The notes: a model not told the origin generated them from the letters alone. 57,129 nucleotides of DNA from Porogramme epimiltina (GCA_900155495.1 FTLJ01000268.1:1-57129); one strand, 5' to 3'. Positions 12,165 through 23,436 are shown, numbered from the stretch's first letter. Numbers and translations are program-made.

Positions 12165-13556
12165 TCGTCTCGGCAGTGTCCGGGTGCACATGCCATCTCT
12201 CAAGTCGCGACCTGCTCCCAGACCTGTGCGGCCATGAACCACTCGGGACGGAGAACATGACTAGGGATCGCTTTAAAGAGCGCTTGGCGCCACGGCCGCC
12301 TGCCCGGGATGGGGCGGGTAGCTGGACGAGGAGGATGTCGTAGTAGTAGTCGGGCGGTCGGGGCTTGCCGGTGTCGTTACGCGTGTGACGATCATGGCAA
12401 CTCCCCCACCTCCCTCGACATGGAGCGTTTGTGTTTCTGGTGTAAAGATAAAGATTCGTTTGTCGTCGGCTCGGCGGGATAGAGGAATATTGTTAGTAGT
12501 ACGTCGCGCGCGGAGCGTTTTGATTGTGTCGTCGCGTTGAGTAGGCGTAATACGGGTTGTTCGCGCGTTGGGTCGCAATTGTATCACCATGTTGCCTTCA
12601 GGCCCTGTTCTTTCAACCTCGTCGTGTGATCAGGTGAAGTCACAATGGCTCACTGGCGCGAGCAAAACAGACATTGGTTATGAGACCTATGTAATAGCAA
12701 AGGGTCTTTATGTTTTCGCGAAATGACATCTCGTCCCGCGCCCATACCGTTTTGTCCACAGGACTTCCCATTTCGTTTTCCCGTTTCGCGAGTTCACGCT
12801 CCACTCCACCCTCCGCCTCAAAAATTCTTCTGCACACTCCTGTATACATCCATAGCACATCTATCTCATAAAATATGCCATTTCTTTGCTTCAAAGCGCA
12901 CCATTCACAGCGAATTTTTCACCCTCCGTTCTCGTGCGCCTGTTTTCGCGATGCGGGCGCCTCCTTCTCCTGCTCTTATCACGAGCGCCTCGCCATGGTG
13001 CCCCCACGGATTGACCAGCGCCGCTGCAACAGCTCATCATAGTATTCTTTCGTGTGCACTTATGAGAGCCTACTTCTTCTTAAATAGCGTGCTTTCCCTC
13101 ACTTATCTCGCTAGTGTATGAATGGACAGTGTTATTGGGTCATACAGATGGGTGTATTATACTATTAGACGAGTGAGTGGAACGTAAGAAACCAAACGGC
13201 AAAGCACTGGAGGACATGTGTGCCAGGGCGGCTAGACGGATGGGCATTTTCATGAGGACGGATTTAGACGCGCGTAAGATCCCAAAGGACTGCCACTGAG
13301 GGGACGGGCGCTGGCTTTCGGTGAGCACAGAATTTCTATATGAGGGAGTACCGTTATGCCCGACATTGGCTGACGGGAAGGCCAGGCCCGGGACGAGTGG
13401 GCTATTTCCTGGGACATAAAGTAGTTTTGGTATGTAATAGAATATGTGCGTTTAATTACAGCGCTTATATAGTAACCAATATGCGCCGGAGCTGCCAAGA
13501 TAGTCCACTGATTGTACTTCGTCATACACTATGCCCATTCAATATTTAACAGCCGC
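12165..13556. other. Intergenic region, no feature seen
   Basis: This is the shared 3' flank of two convergent genes. Short frames, for instance at 12273-12590 and 12723-13121, are low in complexity and lack motifs. I see no repeat, tRNA or transposon signature. Confidence 0.5.
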
Positions 13557-14909
13557 TCACAGAGACGGAGTATGCTCTAACGGCGGCACCCTCACGACGC
13601 TCAACCGGCCCTGCGCATCGAACCCCGGCAGCGCCTCGCGCACGTCCCACTCGAGGTCCGTGTACACGATCTCCTCCGCGTCCGTCTCCGCGAGCTCGGC
13701 ACGCACGCTGAACGCAACAAGGCCGGAGACGGCGGGCCCCGCGCGGTCGTCGAGGCACGCGAGGTCGCGCAGGTCGATCGTGCGGTCGTAGTGCCCGTGC
13801 CAGACGTCCTCGAGGTGCAGGACGAGCGTGCGGAGCGTGCGCGGGGGGCGCGCGAGGAGGCGCGCGAAGAGGGGCCTGGGGGGCGTTGGGGGCGCGGAGG
13901 GCCGGCGAGGGGGCCAGCATTCGTCGGGGGCGGGCTTGAGGTAGAGGAGAATGAGCCGGAGGGTGTGCAAGACCCCACAGGCGGCGATGGTGTCGCCGAG
14001 GGCGAGGAGCCAGGCGGGCTCGTCGTCCGTGCCTGCGGCGAGCGTTAGGATCGCTTATGTGATGTCTGTGGGACGGGGGGCAAGGGACGCACCGCACTCT
14101 AGGTTGATCTCGAGCTGAGTGATGCGCGCGCCCGCGGACGAGCGGACGAGCGCGGGGAGTGCTTTGAGACACGCGGGCGAGTTCCGGCAGGAGATGGACA
14201 GGACCTCGAGGGTGTCCGCGCGGAGGACGTCGGTGAAGACGTCGAGCACGCCCTCTAACCCGGGGCCCAGCCGGGCGATTTCGACGCTGCCTGTAGAGGG
14301 CGTAGGGGTGCTTTGAAAGGCGAGGACTTCTTCACGAGAGAGCGAGGCGCTTGTCCAGTGGTGTGAGACGGTGCAGGCGTCGAAAGTCGATGGGGCGACG
14401 ATGGAGAGGAGGGCGTAGAGCGAGCTGAGTCTTGTAGGAGCGCTAGGGTGGGCGGGGATGCAGACGTAGAGGCGCTTCAGGCGGATCGGGAGAGGTGCGG
14501 GGAGCGGGAGGGGGCTCGGTTGGGTGAGCGCGACGCCCTTGACCGTGAGCACCCGGAGCGCTGTGAGCTTTGGGAGCAGTGGTGTGAGTGTGTCCGAGCA
14601 GTCGAGGACCTGGAGGGAGATGTCCCAGTTCCCCCAGACGACGAGGTGCTTGATGACCTTGCATATGTGCGCGTGCGCGTGCAAGAAATCGAAGAACTTA
14701 TGGGTCCTTCCGTAACGGGACTTCATCCCGCGGATGTACATTATTTCGAAAAGGTGGGGCAGAGCGAGTCGGTACCATCGCTTGGAGACCAGCGTGCACG
14801 CGGACAACGTGAGCGTACGGGTGCCCGGTGGCCCTGAAGTATGGGCGAAGACGAGGTCCCATATCTCGTTGGGGAACGGGGCGTCGTGAAACTCTCGGCC
14901 TTCAATCAT
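13557..14909 (-). CDS. F-box protein, tandem paralogue 1
   Basis: Two exons, 14909-14093 and 14032-13557, give 430 residues. The N-terminus MIEGREFHDAPFPNEIWDLVFAHT is a fungal F-box-like start. The following LSACTLVSKRWYRLALPHLFE is the rest of the F-box. The remaining 370 residues read as degenerate leucine-rich repeats (ITQLEINLECG, TLRLILLYLKP, TLRTLVLHLEDVW). Such proteins usually act as substrate adaptors of SCF ubiquitin ligases; the target is unknown. The neighbour at 15370-16705 has the same structure, including a first exon of exactly 817 nt and a phase-1 intron, so the two arose by tandem duplication. The second exon has diverged more, with an extra Pro-rich insertion. Assignment to the F-box class is firm; activity is inferred. 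Confidence 0.88.
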
Positions 14910-14944
14910 GGTGTTCGCTTATTGACTGGCTAGGTGGGGCAGCC

Positions 14945-15255
14945 GGTGAACAAGGTGTACAAGTAAAGAAGACATCACGACCTCTGTTGCAAGAGATCTT
15001 AAGTAGCCCTGCGAAACGCTGTCAGAACGGCAGTGCCAGTGCATAGCAAAGCTCGCGGTCACCTAGATCTTCCTTCTGATGCACCGCATCTACTTTGACT
15101 CGTCCGTTTGCTTGTAGGCGGTACGAGTTGGACAGGGGGCATAGCGAGAGTGCGAAGGTTCCGAATGTCACATAGACTCTCGGTGACTCCTTGAAAGAAC
15201 GCGCTGGCGCCCACACTGCCACGCGGACCACTGGAACACAGGACACGCAGAAACC
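14945..15255. repeat. Duplicated 5' flank of F-box paralogue 1
   Basis: This stretch matches 16838-17215 with substitutions and small gaps. Landmarks in order are a tract around TTGCAAGAGATCTTAAGTAG, GCAYCGCATYTACTTTGACTCG, GATACGAG/GTACGAG followed by TGGACAGG, CGAAGGTTCCGA, and CACTGCCACGC near the right end. It shows that the tandem duplication included about 300 bp of upstream DNA as well as the gene. Confidence 0.75.
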
Positions 15256-15369
15256 GGAGGGATAGAGTCAAAACAGACATTGAATGAGATCTATATAATA
15301 GATGTGTCCATTTGATTAGTACTATCCCACTCCGCTATCTACTATCCTTATTCAATACTCAACAGCTGA

Positions 15370-16705
15370 TCATATAGCCAGAGGACACGACGTCGGCGGC
15401 ACCCTCACGACACTCAACAGCCCTTGCGCGTCCAGCCCCGGAAGCGTCTCGCGCACGTCCCACTCGAGGTCCGCGTACACGATCTCCTCCTCTTCCGTCT
15501 CCGCGAGCTCGGCGCGCACGCTGAGCGCGGGGCCGGCGGCGGACCCGACGCGGTCGAGGAACGCGAGGTCGCGCAGGTCGATTATGTCGTCGTAGCGCCA
15601 AGACCAACGGTCCTCGAGGTGCAGGATGAGCGTGCGGAGCGTGGGCGGGGCGCGCGCAAGGAGACACGAAAAGAGGGGTATTGGGGGCGACGCGTGCGCG
15701 AGGGCCCAGGACTCGTCGGGGTCCCGCGCGAGGTAGGGCATCATGAGCCGGAGGGTGTGCAGGGCCCCGCAGGCTGCGACGGCGGCGCCGAAGCCGCGGA
15801 TCCGGTCGGGCTCGTGGTCCGTGGCTTCGGCGAGCGTCAGGATTGCGCGCGCGACTGTGCGGAATGGGGGTGGAGGGGGGGGACGTACCGTACTTCAAGT
15901 CAATGTCGAGCTGGGTGATGCGCGCGCCTGCGGGCGAGTAGATGAGCGTGGAGAGCGCTGCGACGCACGTGGGCGGGCCCCAGGAGGAGATGTATAGGGT
16001 CTCGAGGGAGCCCGCGCGGAGGACGCCGGTGAAGAAGTCGAGGGTGTCCCCTAGCCCGGAGCCCAACCGGGAGATTTCGACGCTCCCTGGGGGGAGCCGC
16101 GGGGTGGCTTGGAGCGCGAGGAGGTCTTCATCGGGGAGCGAGTCGCTGATCGGGCGGTCCGCGGCGGTGCTGGCTTCAAGGTTAGACGGAGCGACGATGG
16201 AGAGGAGGGCGGAGAGCGAGCTAAGTTTAGTGGGGGCGCTGACGTGGTCGGGGAGGCGAATGTAGAGGTGCTTCAGGCGCACGGGGAGCGGCGCGGGGAG
16301 CGGGAGGGGGTTCGGCTGGGTGAGCGCGACGTCTTTGACGGTGAGCGCCTGGAGCGCCGTGAGCTTCGGGAGCAGCAGCGCGAGGGTGTCCGAGCAGTCG
16401 AGGACTTGGGAGCGGGTGTGACCGCAGATGACGAGGTGCTTGATGACCTTGCAGATGTGCGGACGGTCGTACAGGAAGGTGAAGGACTTGGGTGACGGTC
16501 CGTAACCATGTCTCACCCAATGAGAAAGAATATACGTGGTCTCGAAAAGATGGGGCAGGGCGAGTCGGTACCATCGCTTGGAGACCAGCACGCACGCAGA
16601 GAGTGGGTGTTTGCTGGTTTTTGGTGGTCCTGAGATGTGACCGAAGATGAGGTCCCATATCTCGTCTGTCAGCCAGGTTCCACGAAGCTCGTGGCCTTCA
16701 ATCAT
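15370..16705 (-). CDS. F-box protein, tandem paralogue 2
   Basis: Exons 16705-15889 and 15824-15370 give 423 residues. The F-box core is LTDEIWDLIFGHISGPP and LSACVLVSKRWYRLALPHLFE, near residues 11-55. LRR-like segments follow (KLTALQALTVKDVALTQ, SLETLYISSWG, ITQLDIDLKYG, TLRTLILHLEDRW). The protein ends with ADLEWDVRETLPGLDAQG and VVRVPP, nearly the same ending as paralogue 1. Intron position and phase equal those of paralogue 1, and the first exons have identical length (817 nt). This indicates purifying selection on frame or a recent origin. It is a likely SCF adaptor with unknown target. A longer unspliced reading of exon 1 runs to 15359 but loses the conserved C-terminus. Confidence 0.88.
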
Positions 16706-16837
16706 GTCGCCCGCTTTTATCTAGCTAGGTGAAGCGGCCAGTGAGTAAAATCTTGTTTTCTCAACAATGGATGGTCTCACCTAGGTAGAAATCTCAAGGT
16801 ACTCCTGCACGGCCAGATGTTCAGGCTGCTAGCAGAC

Positions 16838-17215
16838 GTCAGGGTGTATGAGTAAAAGAGACATCATGACGGTTGTTGCAGGAGGTCTTAAGTAGCAATG
16901 CATTCTGTGAAGCGCTATCAGAACAACGGTACCTGTGCACAACATCGCTCGCAGTTACCTTAACCTTCCCCTATGATGCATCGCATTTACTTTGACTCGG
17001 ACTTGTGGGCGATACGAGCTGGACAGGACTCTAGCCAGAGTACGAAGGTTCCGAGCATCATGCGACCAACCTCGCTGGATGACTCGAATCCTACCCCTTG
17101 GCTGCAGAAATGTCCTCTCAGTGAGATGAGCCGCGCCTCGCCAGGGCTTGGGGGAGGGATGCCCGCACTGCCACGCAAGCCACTGCACACAGGACGCACG
17201 CGCAAGAAACGGCGA
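16838..17215. repeat. Duplicated 5' flank of F-box paralogue 2
   Basis: This is the partner of 14945-15255. It is separated from its gene by about 130 extra bases compared with the other copy. It also holds an extra segment near 17090-17150 absent from copy 1. No coding signal is seen in it beyond chance frames. Confidence 0.72.
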
Positions 17216-17363
17216 GATGGAGTCATCACGAAAGCATCGTAAAGGTCCGTGGCTAGTAATACATCCAAGCGTGAGTCGTACAGAGAAGCAAAAGCGAATT
17301 CATGACAAGTCCTCAAGAACAATCGTGTCCGCGGAAGGCCCGCGGCGACATTAACTCGTGCAC

Positions 17364-18339
17364 TCACAAGAGCGCCCATACTGCCAACACCCCCGCGATT
17401 GCACCCGCTGGCGCTGAGAGCCCTCGTGCGCCCGACGTCCCTTGAGATTGCGAAGAGGCCGCGGCGGAGGCGCTAGGCGTCGTGCTGCTGGATGCGGAAG
17501 ACGTGCCGGAGGCGCTGGTGCCAGCCGATCCGGACGAGCCCGACGTCCCGGTGGACGACGAGCCGGCACTGCTCGGGCTGGTCGCGGTCGCGGTGGCCGC
17601 CGAGGTCGATGAGGAGTGGGAGGCGGGAGAGGTGACGGTGGTGGAAGGGTCTGTGGTCTGGATGGCGCTCGGCGGCAGGCTCGTGCTCGTGGAGGGATCG
17701 GTGGTGCTGTGCGGCGGGAGCGTGTTCGAGCTCGTGGCGACCGCGGAGGTGCCGCTCGTGCCGACGATCGTGAACGTCGGGCTGATGTTGCCCGAGTCGC
17801 CGAACACTGGGGGCCGCGCGGGTGTGGGTCTCGGGCGGGTGTAGAGAGGTGGAGGGGGACGTACGGCAGACGATGTATTCGGAGCCCGAGGGCACCGCGG
17901 GCACGACCAGGCTAACTTTGCCGTCGAAGATTGAGAAGTTGGAGGCGATGGGGGATTCTACGGGTCGTGGGGCATGAGTGTCGGGGTCGTTGGTGGAGCA
18001 CGGAACAGATGGGAACTCACCGAACATCAGGCTCTCTTGACCATCAATAAGCGTCCCGAGGACGATCTTGGCGATGGGATTGGAAGGGGTCACTCCGTTC
18101 AGCACCGAGGTGTCCCTACAGGACGAAGATTTCAGGCTCGTCTGGAGGTCAAAGACGAGAGGCATTGAGACGTACCAGGTGACCGTTTGAGTGTCCCCGG
18201 TTGTCCACACCGTCTTCGCCGTGGGGTTCGTGATGGGTGGGTCGACCACATCGCGGTGGGAGATCGCCACCGGCTTCGCGAGGACCGTAACGGCCAGGGC
18301 GAGGAAAAGGGAAGCAACCTGCATTATAGTCGGGAGCAT
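17364..18339 (-). CDS. Kre9/Knh1-like secreted Ser/Thr-rich protein, copy 1
   Basis: Four exons, 18339-18176, 18115-18021, 17957-17865 and 17806-17364, give 264 residues. A signal peptide (core VASLFLALAVTVLA) precedes a single Kre9/Knh1-type Ig-like domain. Its marks are PPITNPTAKTVWTTGDTQTVTWDTS, given here as the segments TVWTTGD and VTWDTS, then IAKIVLGTLIDG, LVVPAVPSGSEYIV and SPTFTIVG. From about residue 130 the chain is a Ser/Thr/Ala-rich mucin-like stalk. It ends in a hydrophobic segment, SAPAGAIAGVLAVWALL, preceded by small residues, the form of a GPI-attachment signal. The family lies at the cell surface and is linked to beta-1,6-glucan assembly in yeast; the role here is inferred. 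Intron phases (2, 1, 1) match those of copies 2 and 3 at 19176 and 21015. Confidence 0.87.
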
Positions 18340-19175
18340 GTTGGCCTCTGTCGTGTTCGGGGTGCTGTGGGGAAGAGCGAGGTGGGAAGGGGAGACCTGG
18401 GGACCTCGTGAACGCAGGCCGTGTGTTATGCAGGGAACCACCGGGCTTTTGCTTCACCAGCGGACACTGGGGGGCGCAACGACCGTGTACGTCGACTCAA
18501 ACGAACGAGGACGAACGGAGAAGAGGCGGGGAGAGGCCGGTGGAGGCCTTTATTTGGGCCGGCCGGGCGTGTGCTCGTCATGTGTTGGACGTGTTCCTTC
18601 TGGGCTTCTGCCGAGATAAGCCTGACCAGTGACAATTGATGTGCCCAATGAAGAGATGTCGATGGTCCGTACACGCGAGGCCAGATATTCCCGGACGCAG
18701 GACCGGCGGGGGCTTCGAAAGCACCGCGGAGAAGGCTGTCATGCCCGCGGCTCTCTCTGACGCTTGACGTCAAGGGCGTCCACGGGAGGTGTGAGGACGT
18801 CGGGGGGAGGAGAGGGTGCGTCGCGCGTCCAGAGACGCCCTGATCGACCAGGAACAGAAGACGAGATAGCGATTGAGCCGAGGGGACGAGGGCGAGGGCG
18901 AGGTTCTGTGACGGTGCGTGGTCGTCCGCAAGGCCGAGGACAACCTTGTCTCTCCTCCCCAGTCCCCACAGCGCTCGCGGCCCGTCCAGCGCTCGGGGGC
19001 ATCCACAGCCGCCCACCGCCCGACGCGGGCGGCGGACGCTCAAGAACAACGCCCACCCGCTCTGTCCTGCCGCGCACAACATCTTCGAGGTGTGCCCTCC
19101 GACCTCATCAAATGCTATATATTCGCTCATGGCCAAACCGCCCTCGTTCCGCCTGTCGCTCCGATTGACGTCGTG
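18340..19175. other. Divergent intergenic region between Kre9-like copies 1 and 2
   Basis: The region lies head-to-head between two paralogues. It carries a TATA box for the plus gene (19116-19123). Frames such as 18426-19136 on the minus strand have no homology. No inverted duplication of promoter sequence was obvious by eye. Confidence 0.5.
19116..19123 (+). promoter_or_regulatory. TATA box of Kre9-like copy 2
   Basis: TATATATT lies 60 bases upstream of the ATG at 19176. The spacing suits a short 5' leader. Assigned by position and consensus. Confidence 0.5.
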
Positions 19176-20011
19176 ATGTTCGCACTGCTTGTCTTTGCCC
19201 TCGCTGTCCTCTCCGCCACATCAAGTGCACTCGTTGTGCATACTCCTCGCGCGGTCAATCCAACCATCGTACTTCCCAATACGCAGACCGCGTGGACCCT
19301 GGGAGGTATTTTCAGTGTGAAGTGGTGAGCTTTTTTCAGCGACTGCCCCATCTGCACCAAAACCTCTTACACCGTATTCTTAGGCTGACTGACGGTTTCA
19401 ACGTCACTGGCGTGAATGGCACTATCCTGATAGGATATCTGATGGCAAACGGGTCGGCTTTCCTCTGGGAAGGTACGTAGACACTTTGTTCCCACCAGCC
19501 AAACATACTGAGGTTTACCTGTCCACGCTACATAAAGATCAACCTCTGGCTACCAATGTGGTTCTCTCCGACGGAGTGGTCAATGTCCGCTGTCCTCTGA
19601 ACCTCCCTACGGGCACTCGTTATGTTGTCGCGCGTGAGTGCGCATTCGAGAGTGATCCGCGTGTCTCTTACGAAATCTCCTACGTTAGTTCTTGGCGATA
19701 AATCCAACCTCAGCGCGTTATTCGAAGTGTTCAACGCAGACACGGAGATGGGCGCCACGTTCCCCGCTTCGTTGTCGACCACGGGCAACGTTACACCAGC
19801 AACAATCACGCGCACGAGTGTCCTCGGACAGATCACGGCCTCTCCCACGTCGTCGTCTTCCAGCGTCGTCTTGCAGTCCCCATCTAGCCCATCTTCTTCG
19901 GCCTCGCTACCAACAAGCACTTCAAATGGGAGAACGCGTACGCGTACGATGAGCCGGACAGCGGTCTATGGGATGGTCGGAGCGCTATCTGTAGCTTGGT
20001 TTATGCTGTAG
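19176..20011 (+). CDS. Kre9/Knh1-like secreted Ser/Thr-rich protein, copy 2
   Basis: Exons 19176-19324, 19384-19472, 19538-19633 and 19689-20011 give 218 residues. The signal peptide is MFALLVFALAVLSATSSA. The Ig-like domain reads HTPRAVNPTIVLP, TAWTLGGIFSVKW, LTDGFNVTGVNGTILIGY, FLWEDQPLATNVVLSDGVVNV and LPTGTRYVVALLGDKSNLS. Two N-glycosylation sequons (NVT, NGT) lie in the second exon. The stalk is short, roughly 60 residues of Ser/Thr/Pro, and ends in RTAVYGMVGALSVAWFML, a likely GPI or membrane tail. The motif VTPATITRTSVLGQITASPTSS is shared with copy 3 (TRTSVLGQITASPT). Intron positions and phases equal those of copy 3, and the exon 2 and 3 lengths are identical (89 and 96 nt). It is a cell-surface protein; function is inferred from the family only. 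Confidence 0.87.
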
Positions 20012-21014
20012 TTGACATTATGGCCAATGAGGACACATAGGTGCGTACGCGAAACACTATGCTCTATTCCGTTGTCCGGCATGAGCTCAACAGTGCAGTT
20101 TCTAGCCTCACGGTCTTCCGTGCCAAGACTCCCACAACCTGGTCCCGTCGAGCCCATGTGAATTTCGACATCTATGACTCTGCTCCGACGCTCGTCCACA
20201 CTGCCTGTGGCAACGAGGACGATCTGATCAAGCTGCCTCAGACAATTAGAAATGTGCGGGGATCGTTCAATGGAAGCAGGTGCAACTTACGGAGATGAAC
20301 TGGGCGGAGGATGCCTTGATACGACATACTGATGAAGACTGCGGCGACGTTCCGTAAGACGCTTGTGGGAGAACCTCGGACGGTTGGGCGTAGTTCTCGA
20401 CGATCCGCGACCCTGCAGCCTGCACGAACTGCGCGCAAGCTCCGGGCCTCAGACTCACCTTAGGGTCAGGGTAGCGACGATACGCATGTTGGTGGACAGC
20501 TTGGCGGTTTGAAGGTGACTCCAACAGGCCTTCCACATCATATATATGTACACGGCTTATAGTGTTAAAACCTTGTCGACCTTGGCAATCTACTGTACTG
20601 CAACTAGTCCTCAGTAACTTGTCTGTTAGATGCACCTGCACCCCGCCGTCATTATATGTCGGAACTTGCGAACGAGGTCTCCTCCTATCAAGAGTCATTT
20701 CGTGTCCCGCATGCATGTTATTTATATGAGACTAATGTCAGTCCGCCGGTGAGGCTGGGATTCACAGTGGCCCGAAATGTTCTTCCAAGCGCGACAGGCC
20801 GGCTACCCTCAACAAAACACCAGCGCTCGGGCACGTCGACTACGTTCCGCCCGACGCCGAGCGGACGCCCAAGGACAACGTCCATCAGTACATCACCGTC
20901 AGCGCACTCATCCGACGCGGCTCCAGTACCACATATTTCAACATGCTCGACCCGCCCTCCCTTTCGCTCTTTGCCTCGGTCGACATCGACGCAGTTGTTA
21001 CAGCCTAAGTGAAG
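20012..21014. other. Intergenic region between Kre9-like copies 2 and 3
   Basis: About 1 kb without a supported gene. On the minus strand a frame around 20290-20440 encodes a plausible short exon (FVQAAGSRIVENYAQ and QASYGTSPQSS), and a TATATATG lies near 20540. No full gene could be joined, because the adjacent candidate intron would be only about 30 nt. It may be a gene remnant. The right part holds the promoter of copy 3. Confidence 0.4.
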
Positions 21015-21895
21015 ATGCTCGCACCGCTCGCTGTCGTCTTCTCTGTCCTCTCTTTCTTCTTGGTCGCGTCAAACGCGCTCGTTGTCCATGTGCCCCGCGC
21101 GGTGAGCCCGACGATCGTCTTGCCCACGACGCAGACCCAGTGGACTTTGGGAGGAGTGTTTACCGTCAAGTGGTGAGTGTCCACCTTTACCTCTCGTTCA
21201 CCATCCAGACGATGCTCCCGTCTAGGCTCACCGATGGCTTCAATGTCACCGGCGTGAACGGCACGATTTTGATGGGCTACGTGATGTCGAATGGGTCGGC
21301 TTTCCTCTGGGAAGGTGTGTACTGCGTGCTCAGGGAGTTTACCGCGAGAATTGACCTATGATCCACCGCGCGAAGACCAACCCCTGGCCACGGGCGTGGT
21401 GCTCTCCGACGGAGCAGTCAACGTCCGCTGCCCCCTGAACCTCGACACGGGTTCCCGCTACGTCGTCGCGCGTGAGTACTGTCCATTCGCCGTCAGCACG
21501 CATTCGCGTTCTGCGTTCTGAACATACATGCATTCAACCCCCTCCCCTCCCCCCTAGTGCTCGGCGACGAGTCGAACCTCAGCGGGATATTCTCTGTGTT
21601 CAACGCGGACGTGGACCTCGGCGGCACAACGACCACGTTCCCCGTCGCGCTCTCCACCACTGGCAACGTCCCGCCCGCGACAATTACGCGGACGAGCGTC
21701 CTTGGGCAGATCACCGCGTCCCCCACCACTTCGTCGTCTAGCTCTAGCACCAGCTCGGAGTCTTCGTCTAGCTCGTCTTCTTCCTCTGCTACTCCCACAA
21801 ATACCTCGAGCGGCTGTGGACGGACACGTGCCGTTGGCCAGTGGGCGGTTTGGACGGTGGTTGGAGCGATGTTTGCTATTTTCTCTGGGTTCTAG
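21015..21895 (+). CDS. Kre9/Knh1-like secreted Ser/Thr-rich protein, copy 3
   Basis: Exons 21015-21172, 21226-21314, 21376-21471 and 21558-21895 give 226 residues. The signal peptide is MLAPLAVVFSVLSFFLVASNA. The domain segments VPRAVSPTIVLPTTQTQWTL, FTVKWLTDGFNVTGVNGT, DQPLATGVVLSDGAVNV and LDTGSRYVVALLGDESNLS align nearly one-to-one with copy 2. The stalk is a pure Ser/Thr run (SSSSSTSSESSSSSSSSS), followed by WAVWTVVGAMFAIFSGF as hydrophobic tail. It is closer to copy 2 than to copy 1, so copy 2 and copy 3 form the younger pair. The surface location is well supported. The glucan-related role is inferred from Kre9/Knh1. Confidence 0.88.
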
Positions 21896-22222
21896 TTAAC
21901 TCTTGTGGGTCTTTCTTTAGTCTACATAGCCTAATGTCCTGAGAACGCGACGAATTATATGATCTGCACGCTGAAGAGCCCGCCGGAGTTCGCCGAGTTC
22001 TTCGGTTCCGAAGGATCGAGCTCAACCAAAATTGCCAAGTTTCCCTCCAGCCCACTCGCTCTCTTTCGTCTCTCTTCCCGCGCCCTCTACTCCCTTCTCC
22101 ATCACAACCTATGTCATCAACACCGCCATATCATATCGTTGAAGATGTATGCGCGTTCGGGTATTCGGGCAACCTACATTGGTTCCATCTAACGGGCGCA
22201 CTCCTAGCTTCGTCTCGAAGAT
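21896..22222. other. Intergenic region upstream of the unrecognised gene
   Basis: It contains the 3' flank of Kre9-like copy 3 and the CT-rich 5' flank (22040-22110) of the gene beginning at 22223. No other feature is seen. Confidence 0.45.
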
Positions 22223-23436
22223 ATGGCACAAGCCTACGCGTCGCATTCACCTTCGAGCCACTCACATCAACCCCAGTCGCACCCTTCGCCCGACGTCCTC
22301 CGTCAGTCTTCGCAAGCAGGCCGCGGACGCAGCGCACCATACCGCAAGCACAACCGACCTTCTCAATACTGTCCCACACCTAGGTCATCCGGGATGCTTT
22401 CGATCCCACACAACTTCTATACGCTCCTGCAAGATGGTGTACTTCGCGCTTCTCACAAATTTTCCCGCGATTCTCCCGTTGTGGGTGATGACACCTTCGT
22501 CAAGCTATCGGATACCAACGAGTCGGACGAGGGGAATGAGGTGGCTGGCAGGGTGTGTTCCATCCTCTCGCAAATCCTCATGTATATGACCTACGCGTGT
22601 ACAAACAGGGGCATGGGTCTTTCGAAGGCACTTCGGTTGTATCTTCAGCGGACACTAGCTTCTTGTTGACACCGCGCACGCCGTCCCACTTCCGAGGGGC
22701 TAGCAAGCCGCACAAGGTGATGTCGCAAAACTATCGACTCGGGCGCATATATTGACATCAGGTCCATTAGGAGATCTCTCGTAGACTGTTCCAGGAAGCA
22801 CTCTCTCCATCCCCCATGCCCAAGAGAACAACCGAGCCTTTCGTGTTGCCTTCGCAGGATCTTCCGATTTGTCAAACTCCGCCGGACTCCGTCTCTGTCC
22901 TGGAAAGCTCTCCCTGCACTCATGCTGGACTCTGGACACTGAGGGATTCCCCTTCCTGCCTCAGTGACGTCTTGGTCGACCTTGAACGTGTCCAAGAAGA
23001 CGACATCTTTGAGTCTGGTGTCGCTCCTACGCACTCCAAGGACTCCGCCGACGACACGCTTACGGACCTGGTCAGCCACTGCAGCCTTGAGGACGACCTC
23101 TCTCTCGTGCTGCGCCCACCTCAGCCCGCTTCCCCCGACGTCCCAACATCTTCGAGCTCGGTTCCCTGTCGGTCAGGGCCTCTCTCGATCTGTAGTCAGC
23201 TTCTCACCGCTCCCGGCGATGTCATCCCCAAACTCAAGCTCAAGGCCCCTTTCTTGACGAACGAACCTGGGAAGCTGACGGCTGTGTCGCTCTCGCTTGT
23301 ATATGACGTCTTTGTAGCGGACCCGGACGCTCCAGTGGCAGAAGGTTCTGAAGCGTGGCAAGCGGTTGAGAGCGGAACGATGTCTGTGTCGGCTGCGGGG
23401 CGCGACTTCGTACTAGGCTTTGCCTTCGAAGTATGA
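22223..23436 (+). CDS. Hypothetical protein, three exons, no known domain
   Basis: I do not recognise this gene. Three exons, 22223-22552, 22609-22716 and 22795-23436, join in phase 0 each time, with introns of 56 and 78 nt and proper GT-AG ends, to 359 residues. The clean phases are the main evidence that it is real. The N-terminal 50 residues are His/Ser/Gln/Pro-rich (SHSPSSHSHQPQSHPSPD). The middle is Ser/Thr-rich (GHGSFEGTSVVSSADTSF, TPRTPSHFRG) and the C-terminal half has acidic and Ser/Pro patches (DLERVQEDDIFESG, HCSLEDDLSL). No signal peptide, membrane segment or catalytic motif is visible. It lies between the Kre9-like cluster and an F-box gene. It could be a regulatory or intrinsically disordered protein. 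An upstream exon cannot be excluded. Confidence 0.6.
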
